Part shown: positions 9,299 to 21,018 of the stretch, in pieces
Position numbering within the stretch: the first letter of the stretch is position 1
Layout of the letters: each line of letters begins with the position of its first letter
Assembly (NCBI RefSeq): GCF_023100905.1
Contig: NZ_CP064686.1
Location: 2,852,001 to 2,916,000 of the forward strand
DNA: 64,000 nucleotides
Source of the DNA: Bradyrhizobium sp. 4
GTDB taxonomy: Bacteria; Pseudomonadota; Alphaproteobacteria; Rhizobiales; Xanthobacteraceae
Direction: 5' to 3'
Notes under the pieces: model-generated
Told to the model about the DNA's origin: nothing
Database searches by the model: none
Seen by the model: only the letters and a program-made list of their open reading frames with translations
Made by a program: the position numbers and the translations under genes

Positions 9299-10287
9299 GT
9301 CCCCCGCTGCTCCAGGTCAACGACCTCAAGAAGCACTTCCCGGTCAAAAAGGGCCTGTTCAGCCGCAAGTCCGAATGGGTCTATGCGGTGGACGGCGTGT
9401 CGTTCGAGATCGCGCGCGGCGAGACGCTCTCGCTGGTCGGCGAGTCCGGCTGCGGCAAATCGACGGTCGGCCGTGCGATCCTGCGTCTGTTCGACATCAC
9501 GGCGGGGCAGGTCATCCTCGACGGTCAGCGTATCGACGACGCCCATCCGAGCACGATGCGCCAGATGCGCCGCCGCGTGCAGGTGGTGTTCCAGGACCCG
9601 TTCTCGAGCCTCAATCCGCGCATGCGCGTGCGCGATATCCTGGCCGAGCCGATCCGCAATTTCGGCCTCGCCAAATCCGCGATCGATCTCGAGACCCGCG
9701 TGACGGCGCTGATGGATACCGTGCGCCTGCCGCGCGAGGCGCTGAACCGCAGGCCGCACGAATTCTCCGGCGGCCAGCGCCAGCGCATCGGCATCGCGCG
9801 GGCGCTCGCCGCCGAGCCCGACCTGATCGTCTGCGACGAGGCCGTCTCGGCGCTCGACGTCTCGGTCAAGGCACAGATCGTCAATCTGCTGCAGGATCTC
9901 CAGCGCGAGTTCGGCCTGGCGCTGCTGTTCATCAGCCATGACCTCGCGATCGTCGAGCACATGACCCATCGCGTCGCGGTGATGTATCTCGGCAAGATCG
10001 TCGAGGTGGCGCCGCGCTACGAGATCTTCGCCGCGCCAAAGCATCCTTACACCAAGGCGCTGCTCTCGGCCGTGCCGCTGCCCGAGCCGGGGGCCCAGCG
10101 CAATCCGATCATCCTCAAGGGAGACGTGCCGAGCCCGATCAATCCACCGAGCGGGTGCCGCTTCCACACCCGTTGCCCATACGTGTTCGACCGCTGCCGG
10201 AGCGAAGAGCCGACATTGCGCGCGGCTGGACCCGAGCAGTGGGTGGCCTGTCATCTCGAAGATAGTGCAGCGGTGGCGAGCAGCTAG
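9295..10287 (+). CDS. ABC transporter ATPase, DppF type
   Basis: Second nucleotide-binding subunit, 330 residues. Motifs are Walker A GESGCGKST, signature FSGGQRQRIGIARAL and Walker B LIVCDEAVSALD (A for the usual P in DEPVSALD), with switch ISHDLAIVEH. The C-terminal extension ends with the oligopeptide/dipeptide cysteine segment GCRFHTRCPYVFDRC. ATG 9295 overlaps the DppD stop by ATGA. This is the last gene of the operon; a stem-loop follows at 10408-10443. Confidence 0.92.
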   Translation: MSPPLLQVNDLKKHFPVKKGLFSRKSEWVYAVDGVSFEIARGETLSLVGESGCGKSTVGRAILRLFDITAGQVILDGQRIDDAHPSTMRQMRRRVQVVFQDPFSSLNPRMRVRDILAEPIRNFGLAKSAIDLETRVTALMDTVRLPREALNRRPHEFSGGQRQRIGIARALAAEPDLIVCDEAVSALDVSVKAQIVNLLQDLQREFGLALLFISHDLAIVEHMTHRVAVMYLGKIVEVAPRYEIFAAPKHPYTKALLSAVPLPEPGAQRNPIILKGDVPSPINPPSGCRFHTRCPYVFDRCRSEEPTLRAAGPEQWVACHLEDSAAVASS

Positions 10288-10359
10288 CCGTTAGGCCGGC
10301 GGCAAACCTTTCGATCGAGGCTTGGGGGCGACAATCGGGTGAGGATGGCACTCTGCTCC

Positions 10360-10377
10360 TGTTTTGCCCGACGAGTC
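10360..10377 (-). repeat. Short copy of a dispersed intergenic sequence
   Basis: TGTTTTGCCCGACGAGTC here is the reverse complement, at 17 of 18 positions, of bases 41117-41134 inside the long repeat near 41 kb. The neighbouring bases up to about 10445 also look to me like a common Bradyrhizobium intergenic repeat, but that is from memory and was not searched. Confidence 0.45.
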
Positions 10378-10407
10378 AAAAACGTTTGCGACGAAAATTC
10401 ATGTGTA

Positions 10408-10443
10408 AAAACAACCTCATTCTACTGTGCATGGGGTTGTTTT
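10408..10443. terminator. Stem-loop between convergent genes
   Basis: AAAACAACCTCA (10408-10419) pairs with TGGGGTTGTTTT (10432-10443) across a 12-base loop, with one G-T pair. It lies between the end of the second Dpp-type operon and the convergent yciI-like gene, and has A and T runs on its two sides, as expected of a bidirectional terminator. The stem is not GC-rich, so strength is uncertain. Confidence 0.5.
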
Positions 10444-10464
10444 CGCGTTTTTGTTTAGCCGCCT

Positions 10465-10752
10465 TCAACCCTGGCGGCGCAGGAAGCCCGTGATCGTGAC
10501 CTTTTCCCAGATATCGGCCGCTGCAAACGGATCGGCGCGATTGAAAGCCTCGACGTCGCCACGGCCCGCTGCCTCGATCAGGAACAGGCTGCCGATCATG
10601 GTCGCGCCGTCGTCGGAGACGAGCGGCCCCGACATCACGATCTTGACGCCGAAGCGCGAGGTGTCGCTCAGGAAAGCCTTGTGGGCGTCGTAATTGGCGA
10701 GCCGGGTCGGTAGCGCGCCGGCGCGGTCGAGGGCGTGAATGGCGAACAGCAT
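10465..10752 (-). CDS. YciI-family small protein
   Basis: Small protein of 95 residues (MLFAIHALDRAGAL to TITGFLRRQG) with the YCII fold pattern: an N-terminal beta strand, a central segment SGPLVSDDGATMIGSLFLIEA and the closing DPFAAADIWEKVTI. Family members are dimeric ferredoxin-like barrels, some enzymatic; TftG of the 2,4,5-T pathway acts on chlorohydroxyquinol. It is the last gene of the hydroxyquinol operon, 79 bases after the binding protein, so a role on a quinol or quinone intermediate is a reasonable but unproven inference. Confidence 0.85.
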   Translation of the reverse strand: MLFAIHALDRAGALPTRLANYDAHKAFLSDTSRFGVKIVMSGPLVSDDGATMIGSLFLIEAAGRGDVEAFNRADPFAAADIWEKVTITGFLRRQG

Positions 10753-10782
10753 GATGGTCTCCGTTTATGTCTCGTGTTCTTG

Positions 10783-10806
10783 GGACGGCCGCGGCTGCGG
10801 CCGTCC
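10783..10806 (-). terminator. GC-rich hairpin between binding protein and yciI-like gene
   Basis: GGACGGCCGC and GCGGCCGTCC form a perfect ten-base stem with a four-base loop (10793-10796). It follows the stop of the sugar-type binding protein on the minus strand. No U-run follows, so it may protect the upstream mRNA 3' end or reduce read-through into the yciI-like gene rather than act as a full terminator. Confidence 0.5.
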
Positions 10807-10831
10807 GAGCTTGTCGTGAAGGTGTGCTGAC

Positions 10832-11806
10832 TTACTTGCCGCCGAGCTTGCTGGCTTCCTCGAAAGTCGGGCAGCTGCGCTGCTCCAGCGGCACGTCGAA
10901 CGGCTGGTAATTGTCCTTGGTGATGACGGTTGGCTTCAGCACGATCTCGGCGATGACAGGCTGGTTGCGCAAGGAGCGGATCGCCATCATGGTGCCGAGG
11001 CAGCCTTGAAAAAATCCGTTGTAGTCGCCGCTCGCGAGCAGCTTGCCGGACTTGATCGCGTCGATCGCTTCCTTGGTGCCGTTGATGCCGATCACCTGCG
11101 CCTTGCGGTTGGCGCCGTCGAGCGCCTCGATGGCGCCAACCGCCATGGCGTCGTTTGCGGCGAGCACGCCGTCGATCTGCGCGTTCGACTGCATCAGATT
11201 CTCCATCACCTGGAGCGCCTGGAGCCGCTGGTAGTTGCCGGGCTGCGAGGCCAGCAGTTTCGCACCGGCATTTTCCTTCAGCGCGTCATTGAAGCCGCGG
11301 ACGCGGTCGACATTGGTCAGCGAGCCCTTGACGCCCTCGATGATGACGATGTTGCCCTTGCCGCCCAGCGTCTTCAGCAGGAAGCGCGCGGTCTCGAGCC
11401 CGAGGCTGTAATCGTCGGCGCCGACGAAGGACAGGAACTTGCCACCGGCCGAGCGGTCGGTGATGTTGACGACGGGAATTTTGGCGTCGTTGATCTTCTC
11501 GACACCCGGCACCATCGCCTTGTAGTCGACCGGCGTGAAGACGATGGCGCTCGGCTTCTTCACCACGACGTCCTCGATCTGGCTGAGCTGCTCGGGAATG
11601 CTGTCGGGCTTGGTCGGAATGTACTGCAGCGTCTTCGCGTTTAGCGTCTTGGCCATGTTGTCGGCGCCGACCCGCACCGTCTGGAAGAACGGGTTGGTCT
11701 GGTTCTTGGTGAAGACGGCGATGGTCTCGCCGTCCGCGCGCGCTGGCGTGGTGAGCGCGGCCGCCATCAGCAGCGGCAGCGCCAAATAACCCAGTGTCTG
11801 TTTCAT
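10832..11806 (-). CDS. Sugar-type ABC substrate-binding protein (RbsB-like)
   Basis: Periplasmic binding protein of type 1 (Peripla_BP_4), 324 residues. Signal peptide MKQTLGYLALPLLMAAALTT then PARA, followed by the first strand IAVFTKNQTNPFFQTVRVGA. Conserved hinge segments include VNITDRSAGGKFLSFVGADD and VLAANDAMAVGAIEAL. An in-frame ATG six codons upstream exists, but ATG 11806 has GGAGG five bases before it and directly begins the signal peptide. It is the ligand-binding part of the importer whose permeases and ATPase lie upstream in the same operon. The ligand may be a sugar or an aromatic derivative; this family has both. Confidence 0.9.
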   Translation of the reverse strand: MKQTLGYLALPLLMAAALTTPARADGETIAVFTKNQTNPFFQTVRVGADNMAKTLNAKTLQYIPTKPDSIPEQLSQIEDVVVKKPSAIVFTPVDYKAMVPGVEKINDAKIPVVNITDRSAGGKFLSFVGADDYSLGLETARFLLKTLGGKGNIVIIEGVKGSLTNVDRVRGFNDALKENAGAKLLASQPGNYQRLQALQVMENLMQSNAQIDGVLAANDAMAVGAIEALDGANRKAQVIGINGTKEAIDAIKSGKLLASGDYNGFFQGCLGTMMAIRSLRNQPVIAEIVLKPTVITKDNYQPFDVPLEQRSCPTFEEASKLGGK

Positions 11807-11848
11807 GTTGCCTCCATCCCTCATTTTGCTTGTTGGTCGTTCAAGAAC

Positions 11849-12826
11849 TCATTGCGCGCGGCGGCGGGTCTTCATGTCGAGCCAGACCGCGAGAATGACG
11901 ATGATGCCGGTGACCAGCGGCTGCCAGTTGGCGCTGACCGACAAGAGGTTCATGCCGTTCAGCACCAGCGTCAGGATCAATGCGCCGATGAAAGTGCCGA
12001 ACACGGTGCCGACGCCGCCGAACAGCGAGGTGCCGCCGATCAGCACGGCGGCGATCGCAGGCAGCGTCAGGCTTTCGCCGATGTCGGCCTCGGCCGAATT
12101 GAGCCGCGACAGGAAGATGATCGAGGCGAGCCCGGCCATGGTGCCCGAGACGGCGTAGACCAGCAGCAGGCGGCGCGCGACCGGAATGCCGGAGAGCCGT
12201 GCCGCGACCGGATTGGCACCGATCGCATAGATCTCCTGGCCCCAGACCGTTCGCTGCGCAAACAACGTTCCGATCCCCAGGAACACCAGCAGCAGGTAGA
12301 CCGGGATCGGCAAGCCGAAGAGATAGCCGCTGCCGATCTGGCGAAAGCCGGCCGGGAAGCCGTGAAGGGTTTCGCCCGCCATGTACCAATAGGTGAGGCC
12401 GTTCAGCACCCAGAGCATGCCGTAGGTGGCGATGAAGGAGGGGATGCGCAGCGCGGTGACCATGACGCCGTTGAGGAGCCCAACCATGCCGCCGCAGGCA
12501 AGCCCGGTGAGGATGCCGAGCGCCGGCGAGCCGGTCTTGTGGATCACGGTCCCGGCGATGCAGGCGGACAGCGCGACATTGGCGCCGACGGAGAGATCGA
12601 GGCCCGCGGTCAGCACCACCAGGGTCAGGCCGGAGGCGATGAAGAAGGTCAGGCTCGCCTGCCTGAGCACATTGAGGATGTTGCCGAGGCTCAGGAAGGA
12701 ATCGCTGAGCACGGCGAGCACCGCACAGATCAGCAGCGCCGCGAGCAGGCGATAGAATACCTGGATCGCGTCCTGTGACAGGAACGAGCGGGGCGGCGCA
12801 ATGGCCTCCTTGCTGATGTCGGTCAT
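11849..12826 (-). CDS. Sugar-type ABC permease (RbsC-like)
   Basis: Inner-membrane permease of the BPD_transp_2 family, 325 residues and about nine hydrophobic helices. Family motifs are LTLVVLTAGLDLSVGANVAL and the segment GANPVAARLSGIPV, followed by LIGGTSLFGGVGTVFGTFIG. Its start codon (CAT at 12824-12826) overlaps the stop of the other permease at 12823, so the two are translationally coupled and probably form a heterodimeric channel. Confidence 0.92.
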   Translation of the reverse strand: MTDISKEAIAPPRSFLSQDAIQVFYRLLAALLICAVLAVLSDSFLSLGNILNVLRQASLTFFIASGLTLVVLTAGLDLSVGANVALSACIAGTVIHKTGSPALGILTGLACGGMVGLLNGVMVTALRIPSFIATYGMLWVLNGLTYWYMAGETLHGFPAGFRQIGSGYLFGLPIPVYLLLVFLGIGTLFAQRTVWGQEIYAIGANPVAARLSGIPVARRLLLVYAVSGTMAGLASIIFLSRLNSAEADIGESLTLPAIAAVLIGGTSLFGGVGTVFGTFIGALILTLVLNGMNLLSVSANWQPLVTGIIVILAVWLDMKTRRRAQ

Positions 12827-13765
12827 GCGCGGCTCCGCAGGCCGTCAAGGAAGAGGGCAACGATGACGAGGACGCCGACGCTCGCGACCTGCACCGAGGA
12901 GGGCAGCGAGATCAGGTTCAGCCCGTTGCGCAGCACGCCGACCGAGAGCACGCCGAGCAGCGTGCCGAGCAGCCAGCCATTGCCGCGCTCGAACGACGTG
13001 CCGCCGACGGCGACGGCCGCGATCGCATCGAATTCGAGACCGAGGCCCGCGGTTGGATGCCCGGAATTCATGCGCGCTGTCATCAGCAGGCCGGCGATGC
13101 CGGCCATGGCGCCGCCAATTGCATAGACCGCGATCAGCAGCTTGTTCGGTGAGAGGCCGGCGTAGCGCAGCGCCTCGCGGTTGCCGCCGAGCGCGAAGAT
13201 ATAGGTGCCGAAGCGGGTGTGATAGAGCAGGCCGTGGAAGGCAGCATAGGTCACCAGCGCCATGACGATCGGCACGGGCACGCCGAGAAGCGTCGCCGAA
13301 TAGATGTCGCGCACACTGTGGGGGATGCCGACCACGCTCTGGCCGTCGCTGACGATCAGCGACAGGCCTTGCGCCATGCCGAGCGTACCGAGCGTCGCCA
13401 CGAAGGGCGGGATGCCCACGATGGCGACCAGCCAGCCATTGGCGAAGCCGAAGGCTGTGCCGACGAGGAGTCCGGCACCTAAGCCCAGCAACATCGAGTG
13501 GGTTGCGAGCGAGACGATTGCGACGCAGAGCGAGGTCAGCGTCAGCACCGCGCCCATCGACAGGTCCAGCCCCTCGGTCATGATGATCAGTGTCATCGGC
13601 AGCGCGAGCATGGTTAGGATCGTCGACTGCACCAGCACATTGGAGAGGTTGGCAACCGACAGAAAGCCGGGCGCGATCGTGCTGAACAGCGCGATCAGCA
13701 GCACCAGCACGATGGCAACGCCGGGAACGCGCTGCAGCGGATTCGGTTGAGAGGCGACCGCGGCC

Positions 13766-13773
<8 letters not shown>
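12823..13773 (-). CDS. Sugar-type ABC permease (RbsC-like)
   Basis: First of the two permeases, 316 residues, same family as its neighbour: LTLIIMTEGLDLSMGAVLTL matches the family core (the GLDLS motif), with GGNREALRYAGLSPNKLLI and GGTSFERGNGWLLGTLLG later. Its start lies eight bases inside the 3' end of the ATPase gene. Having two different RbsC-type permeases, rather than one that homodimerises, is common in rhizobial importers. Confidence 0.92.
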
Positions 13774-16683
<2,910 letters not shown>

Positions 16684-16738
16684 CCTTGCTCCCTGTCTGC
16701 CTTGTTGTCGGACTCTTGTCTGGTCCGCGATGTTCAGC

Positions 16739-17623
16739 TTAAGCGGCTCTTGCGCTGCTAGCGACCCGCTTCAGGCCGAAATCATAGTTGAGGTGAAAAT
16801 ACTCGCTGTCCACCATGCGACCATCGGGCGCACGGCCGGGCGGGCACCGCACAAATTCGCGGATCAGGCTGTCCTTGACGCCGAAGACCACGTCGGAGTC
16901 GAGATACTGGTCGCCGGCGACGAACACGTGGGTCACGAGTTGCTCGAAGCCGGGCGCCGAGATCATGAAATGCACGTGTGCCGGGCGCCAGGGATGGCGG
17001 CCCTGGACCTCCAGCATGTCACCGACGGTACCGTCATGCGGGATCGGATAGGCGGCCGGCTTGATCGACCAGAAATTGAAGCGGCCGTTGGCATCCGTGT
17101 GGAAGCGCGCCCGCATCGCGAGGTCGCCGATCTTGTCGAGCTGCTGCACGTCGTAATAGCCATCATCGTCGGAATGCCAGACGTCCACGACGGCGCCGGC
17201 AAGCGGCCGTCCGTCGACGGTCGACACCGAGCCGGTGACGAGCATCGGATCGCCTTCCATCGGGCCGGAGATGTCAGCGCCGTTGTCTTTCTCGGGCGAC
17301 GCCTGCACGAAGAACGGACCGAGCACCGTGGTCTCGGTCGCGCCTTCCGGCACCGGATGGTTGATGGCGTCGACCAGCATGGAGACGCCAAGCGCGTCCG
17401 ACAGCAGGATGAATTCCTGGCGCTTGTCGTCGCACATGTGGCCGGTGCGGGTCAGGAAGTCGATGCCGTATTCCCATTCCTTCTGGGTGGGTCGCACCTC
17501 GCGGACGAAGGCATGGAGGTGGCGCACCAGCGCTTCGCTGACCTGCTTGATGCGCGGGTCGGTCGCGCCCGCGATCCGCTCCAGCACTGCATCCGTGATC
17601 GTGTTCTCGTTGAAATTGCGCAT
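16739..17623 (-). CDS. Hydroxyquinol/catechol-type intradiol dioxygenase
   Basis: Non-haem Fe(III) intradiol dioxygenase of 294 residues. An N-terminal helical dimerisation domain (about 1-100) precedes the catalytic beta sandwich with VLGPFFVQASPE, VDVWHSDDDGYYDVQ (first Tyr ligand), YPIPHDGTVGDML (second Tyr), and RPAHVHFMISAPGFEQLVTH (the two His ligands). The length and PAYPIPHDGTVG / WRPAHVHF segments best fit hydroxyquinol 1,2-dioxygenase, which gives maleylacetate; the maleylacetate reductase gene in the same operon strongly supports this over catechol. GGAG precedes the ATG at 17623. Confidence 0.9.
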   Translation of the reverse strand: MRNFNENTITDAVLERIAGATDPRIKQVSEALVRHLHAFVREVRPTQKEWEYGIDFLTRTGHMCDDKRQEFILLSDALGVSMLVDAINHPVPEGATETTVLGPFFVQASPEKDNGADISGPMEGDPMLVTGSVSTVDGRPLAGAVVDVWHSDDDGYYDVQQLDKIGDLAMRARFHTDANGRFNFWSIKPAAYPIPHDGTVGDMLEVQGRHPWRPAHVHFMISAPGFEQLVTHVFVAGDQYLDSDVVFGVKDSLIREFVRCPPGRAPDGRMVDSEYFHLNYDFGLKRVASSARAA

Positions 17624-17637
17624 GGGTGTCTCCGCGA

Positions 17638-18540
17638 TCAGAGTTTGGGCTCGCCAAGCCCGGACAGACGTTCCAGATGCTTGACGGTCGCGATGAAGTC
17701 GGCGTCGCCGTCGCCCTGCGCGACCAGCGAGCCATAGGTCTCGCGCACTTGGGCCGCGAGCTGAAGCGGCACGCCGACGGCGTGGCCGGCGCCGAGGATC
17801 AGGTCGAGATCCTTGGCCATCTGCCTGCAGGAGAAGGTCGAGTCGAAATCGCGGTTACGCAGCGGCGCGGTCTTGTACTTCACCATCGGTGAGGCGACTG
17901 CGCTGTCGTCGAGAACTTTCAGAATGTCCTGCCAGCCGATGCCGCCCTTGCGCGCCAGCGCCAGGCTCTCCGCCATCATGGCGGCCGACACCGCAATCAT
18001 TAAATTGACCGCAAGCTTGGCATATCGCGCTTCCTCGCCGGACCCGAGATAGGTCTGGGCGCGGGTGAAGGCGGCGAACAGCGGTTTTGCGTTTTCGTAG
18101 GCGTCCTTCGGGCCCGAGACGAAGCAGCTCAGCGCGCCGGTGTGGACGATGCTGGCATTGCCCGAGACTGGCGCACGCAGGTAGAGGACACCGCGCGCCT
18201 GGGCGGCGGCATCGACCTCTGCGGAGGCCTCGACACTCACGGTGCTGGTCTCGATCAGGACAGATCCAGCAGCCATCGCGGCGATGAGGCCGGTGGAGCC
18301 GAGCAATGCGCCGCGCAAGGCCGCGTCATCGGGCAGGGACGTGACGATCGCGGCCTTGCCGTCCACGGCTTCGGCCGGCGAAGCGGCAGTCGAAATGCCT
18401 TGCGCGCGCGCCTCGTCGAGCCGTGCGGCACTCCGGTCGAACGCGGTCACGGCGTAACCAGCCTTGGCTACGAGCACCGACATCGGCAGGCCCATTTTGC
18501 CGATCCCGATGAAAGCGATGTTCTTTGGCGTATCAGTCAT
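17638..18540 (-). CDS. 3-Hydroxyisobutyrate dehydrogenase-family NAD(P) oxidoreductase
   Basis: Beta-hydroxyacid dehydrogenase of 300 residues. N-terminal Rossmann motif IAFIGIGKMGLPMS; substrate-binding segment APVSGNASIVHTG (canonical PVSGG has become PVSGN); catalytic lysine region YAKLAVNLMIAVSAAMMAES; C-terminal helical domain. The true start is ATG 18540 with AAGGA ahead. The open frame continues upstream but overlaps the amidohydrolase gene. It may reduce or oxidise a short hydroxyacid or semialdehyde from the surrounding pathway; the exact substrate is unknown. Confidence 0.88.
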   Translation of the reverse strand: MTDTPKNIAFIGIGKMGLPMSVLVAKAGYAVTAFDRSAARLDEARAQGISTAASPAEAVDGKAAIVTSLPDDAALRGALLGSTGLIAAMAAGSVLIETSTVSVEASAEVDAAAQARGVLYLRAPVSGNASIVHTGALSCFVSGPKDAYENAKPLFAAFTRAQTYLGSGEEARYAKLAVNLMIAVSAAMMAESLALARKGGIGWQDILKVLDDSAVASPMVKYKTAPLRNRDFDSTFSCRQMAKDLDLILGAGHAVGVPLQLAAQVRETYGSLVAQGDGDADFIATVKHLERLSGLGEPKL

Positions 18541-18560
18541 TGTTGTTGTCCTTGACGCCT

Positions 18561-19934
18561 TCAGGCGGCGTGTCCCTGTCGTTCGATGTCGTGCACCAGT
18601 CGCCGGCCGGATTGCACGAGCAGTTCCTTCTTCGCCTCCAGGCCGTCGGCCAGCAGCCGACCATTCCGCTTCTTCCACACGCCGCCGATCATCACGGCCT
18701 CGATATTCGCAAGGCTGGTCTGCATCACCACGGTGGAGACGGGATCGTGCACAGGTACGAGGTTGAGATCGCTGGCATTGATGATGACGAGGTCGGCGAG
18801 CTTGCCCGGCGTCAGCGAGCCGATCTGGCCTTCGCGACCGAGCATGCGGGCGCCTTCCGTCGTGATCCAGCGAAGCGCCTCACGGACGGGGATCGTGGTC
18901 GTCGCCGGAATGGTGCCGCTGGCCTTGCGCGATTCCGCGTTGTCCAGTGCGCGCTGCATCGAGAGCGCAACGCGCGCGGCGGAGAAGAGGTCGCCGGCCA
19001 GCACGGATTCCAGATCGATGCCGATGGTCGGCCGCACGCCGCGCTTGAGCAGCCGTCCGGTGATCGGAAAGCCGTGGGCCTGGATCATCTCGTTCTCCGG
19101 CGTCACCGAGAAGGAGACGCCGAGATCGACCATCCGATCCAGCAGTGCGTCAGGCAGGTCGTTGCCATGGACGATGTTGGTGCCGGCGCCGACGAGACCC
19201 GCCTCGATCAGCTTCTCCCAGCCACCGGGCGTCTTGGCGGGACCGCCGCCCTGATGCATGGATGCGATCAGCTTGAGCTCGCGTGCCATGCCGAAATCGT
19301 GCATGGCGACGTCCAGCGTCGAATAATGCGGGCCGAGGATCGCGAGCCCAAGCGTGACCAGGCCGTCGCGGTCGGCGAGGGGCCCCGCCAGCAGTCGCTC
19401 GACCTCACGGCGTGGATGCGGGATCTCCGAGAAATGCGGCTCGCCCGATTTGGGCTCGGGCTTTGGCGAGCCGTGGAAGAAGGCCGCGCGAATACCGCTC
19501 TCGATCAGGCCGCGCACGGCGGCATCGGTATGATCAGGCGTCGGATTGTTGTGGCACCAATCGACCAGCGTGGTGGTGCCTTGGTTGATCTGGTTCAGCG
19601 CGCCCACCAAGGTCGCGATGTAAATGTCCTCGGGCCTGAAGACCGTAGCGAGCCCGGCATGCATGCGGCGGAAATATTCCAGCAGCGTCCAGTTGGCGGC
19701 ATAGCCGCGCAAGCCCGTCTGCCAGGTGTGCATATGGGCGTTGATCAGGCCGGGGATGACCATGCGGTCGGTACCGTCCACGATCTCGGTCTCGGCCGCA
19801 CTGCCGCCGAGGTCGATCGATGGACGCACGTCAACGATGCGGCTGCCCTCGATCAGCACGTCGCCGATGTCGAGGTCGCCGATCGTGTGATCCATGCTGA
19901 TGATCGTGGCGGATTTGATCAGCGTGCGCCGCAT
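18561..19934 (-). CDS. Metal-dependent amidohydrolase (cytosine deaminase/AtzA superfamily)
   Basis: Amidohydrolase of 457 residues in the TIM-barrel superfamily that includes chlorohydrolases and deaminases. Metal ligands are in GLINAHMHTWQTGLRG (HxH), ASMHQGG, NIVHGNDL and the Asp of IGIDLESVLAGDLF. Start: ATG 19934 is four bases after the maleylacetate reductase stop; an alternative ATG 39 bases upstream would overlap that gene. Relatives hydrolyse amino, chloro or methoxy groups from heterocycles, so it could remove a substituent before ring cleavage. The substrate is not predictable. Confidence 0.87.
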   Translation of the reverse strand: MRRTLIKSATIISMDHTIGDLDIGDVLIEGSRIVDVRPSIDLGGSAAETEIVDGTDRMVIPGLINAHMHTWQTGLRGYAANWTLLEYFRRMHAGLATVFRPEDIYIATLVGALNQINQGTTTLVDWCHNNPTPDHTDAAVRGLIESGIRAAFFHGSPKPEPKSGEPHFSEIPHPRREVERLLAGPLADRDGLVTLGLAILGPHYSTLDVAMHDFGMARELKLIASMHQGGGPAKTPGGWEKLIEAGLVGAGTNIVHGNDLPDALLDRMVDLGVSFSVTPENEMIQAHGFPITGRLLKRGVRPTIGIDLESVLAGDLFSAARVALSMQRALDNAESRKASGTIPATTTIPVREALRWITTEGARMLGREGQIGSLTPGKLADLVIINASDLNLVPVHDPVSTVVMQTSLANIEAVMIGGVWKKRNGRLLADGLEAKKELLVQSGRRLVHDIERQGHAA

Positions 19935-19938
19935 CGCT

Positions 19939-21018
19939 TCAAGCCACCGCTTTGCCGGTGACAGGCGGCTCACCGGCCCAGGCGTGCGCGATCAGGTCGC
20001 GGATGGCGTCGCGTTCGAGCGGGCGCGGGTTCCAATAGGCGTTGGTGACCGCGAGATCCGCGGCCTTGTCGATGCCGCTTTCGGGCATGCCGATGTCGCG
20101 CAATGCGACCTTCGCACCCAGCCGCCTCGCGAGCTCGAAAAGTCCCTGCGATGCATCGGCGGCGCCGATGGCGCGGGAGATCCTCGCCATCGCGTCGGGC
20201 ACGGCCGGCGCGTTGTAGGCCAGCGCGTGCGGCAGCACGATGGTGTGGGTCTCGGCATGCGGCAGGTCGAAGGTGCCGCCGAGCGTGTGGCAGAGCTTGT
20301 GATGCAGCGCCATGCCGACGGTGCCGAGGCAGACGCCGCACAGCCAGGCGCCATAGAGCGCTTCGGTGCGAGCCTCGCGATCATCGCTTTTCGCGGCGAT
20401 GGCGGGCAGCGCACGTGCCAACGCGCGAATGCCTTCTTCCGCCATCAGCGACGTGACGGGATTGGTGTCGCGCGCGTAGAGCGCTTCGACCGCATGCGCG
20501 ATCGCATTGATGCCTGATGTCGCGGCCAGGCTCGCCGGCAGCGTCAAAGTGAGGTCGACATCGTAGATCACGGTCTCGGGCAGGATGGCGGCGTCGCGTA
20601 CCGTGGTCTTCAGCCCGTTCTCGGTCTGGCCGACGATCGGCGTCATCTCCGAGCCGGCATAGGTGGTGGGAATGCAGAGTTGGTTGATCCCGGTGCGTAA
20701 GGCCAGCGCCTTGCCGAGCCCGGTCGTGGATCCGCCACCGAGGGAAATGACGCAGTCGGCCTCGCACGCCTTCATCGCCGCGAGCGCCCGCTCCGTGACC
20801 TCGACCGGCGTGTGCATGGTCGCGCCCGGAAAGATGCCGGCGTAGAGCGGACCGAGCGCCGCGCCCAAGCTCTTGCCTTGCGCCTCCTGTTGCGGCGTTG
20901 TCAGCACCAGCGCGCGCTTGCCGCCGAGCCGCTCGACCTCGGTCTTGGCCGAAGCCAGCGTTCCGCTGCCGAACACGACGCGGCAGGGCAGGTTTTCAAA
21001 GGTGAACGTACCGATCAT
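19939..21018 (-). CDS. Maleylacetate reductase (iron-containing alcohol dehydrogenase family)
   Basis: NAD(P)H-dependent reductase of 359 residues converting maleylacetate to 3-oxoadipate. Motifs: cofactor segment ISLGGGSTTGLGKALALRTG, IPTTYAGSEMTPIVGQTENG, and the metal/active-site region HHKLCHTLGGTFDLPHAETH. TYAGSEMTPIVGQT and the HHKLCHTLGG block are characteristic of maleylacetate reductases within the Fe-ADH family. Start ATG 21018 overlaps the Dabb gene stop by ATGA. Together with the intradiol dioxygenase it gives a complete hydroxyquinol lower pathway. Confidence 0.93.
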   Translation of the reverse strand: MIGTFTFENLPCRVVFGSGTLASAKTEVERLGGKRALVLTTPQQEAQGKSLGAALGPLYAGIFPGATMHTPVEVTERALAAMKACEADCVISLGGGSTTGLGKALALRTGINQLCIPTTYAGSEMTPIVGQTENGLKTTVRDAAILPETVIYDVDLTLTLPASLAATSGINAIAHAVEALYARDTNPVTSLMAEEGIRALARALPAIAAKSDDREARTEALYGAWLCGVCLGTVGMALHHKLCHTLGGTFDLPHAETHTIVLPHALAYNAPAVPDAMARISRAIGAADASQGLFELARRLGAKVALRDIGMPESGIDKAADLAVTNAYWNPRPLERDAIRDLIAHAWAGEPPVTGKAVA

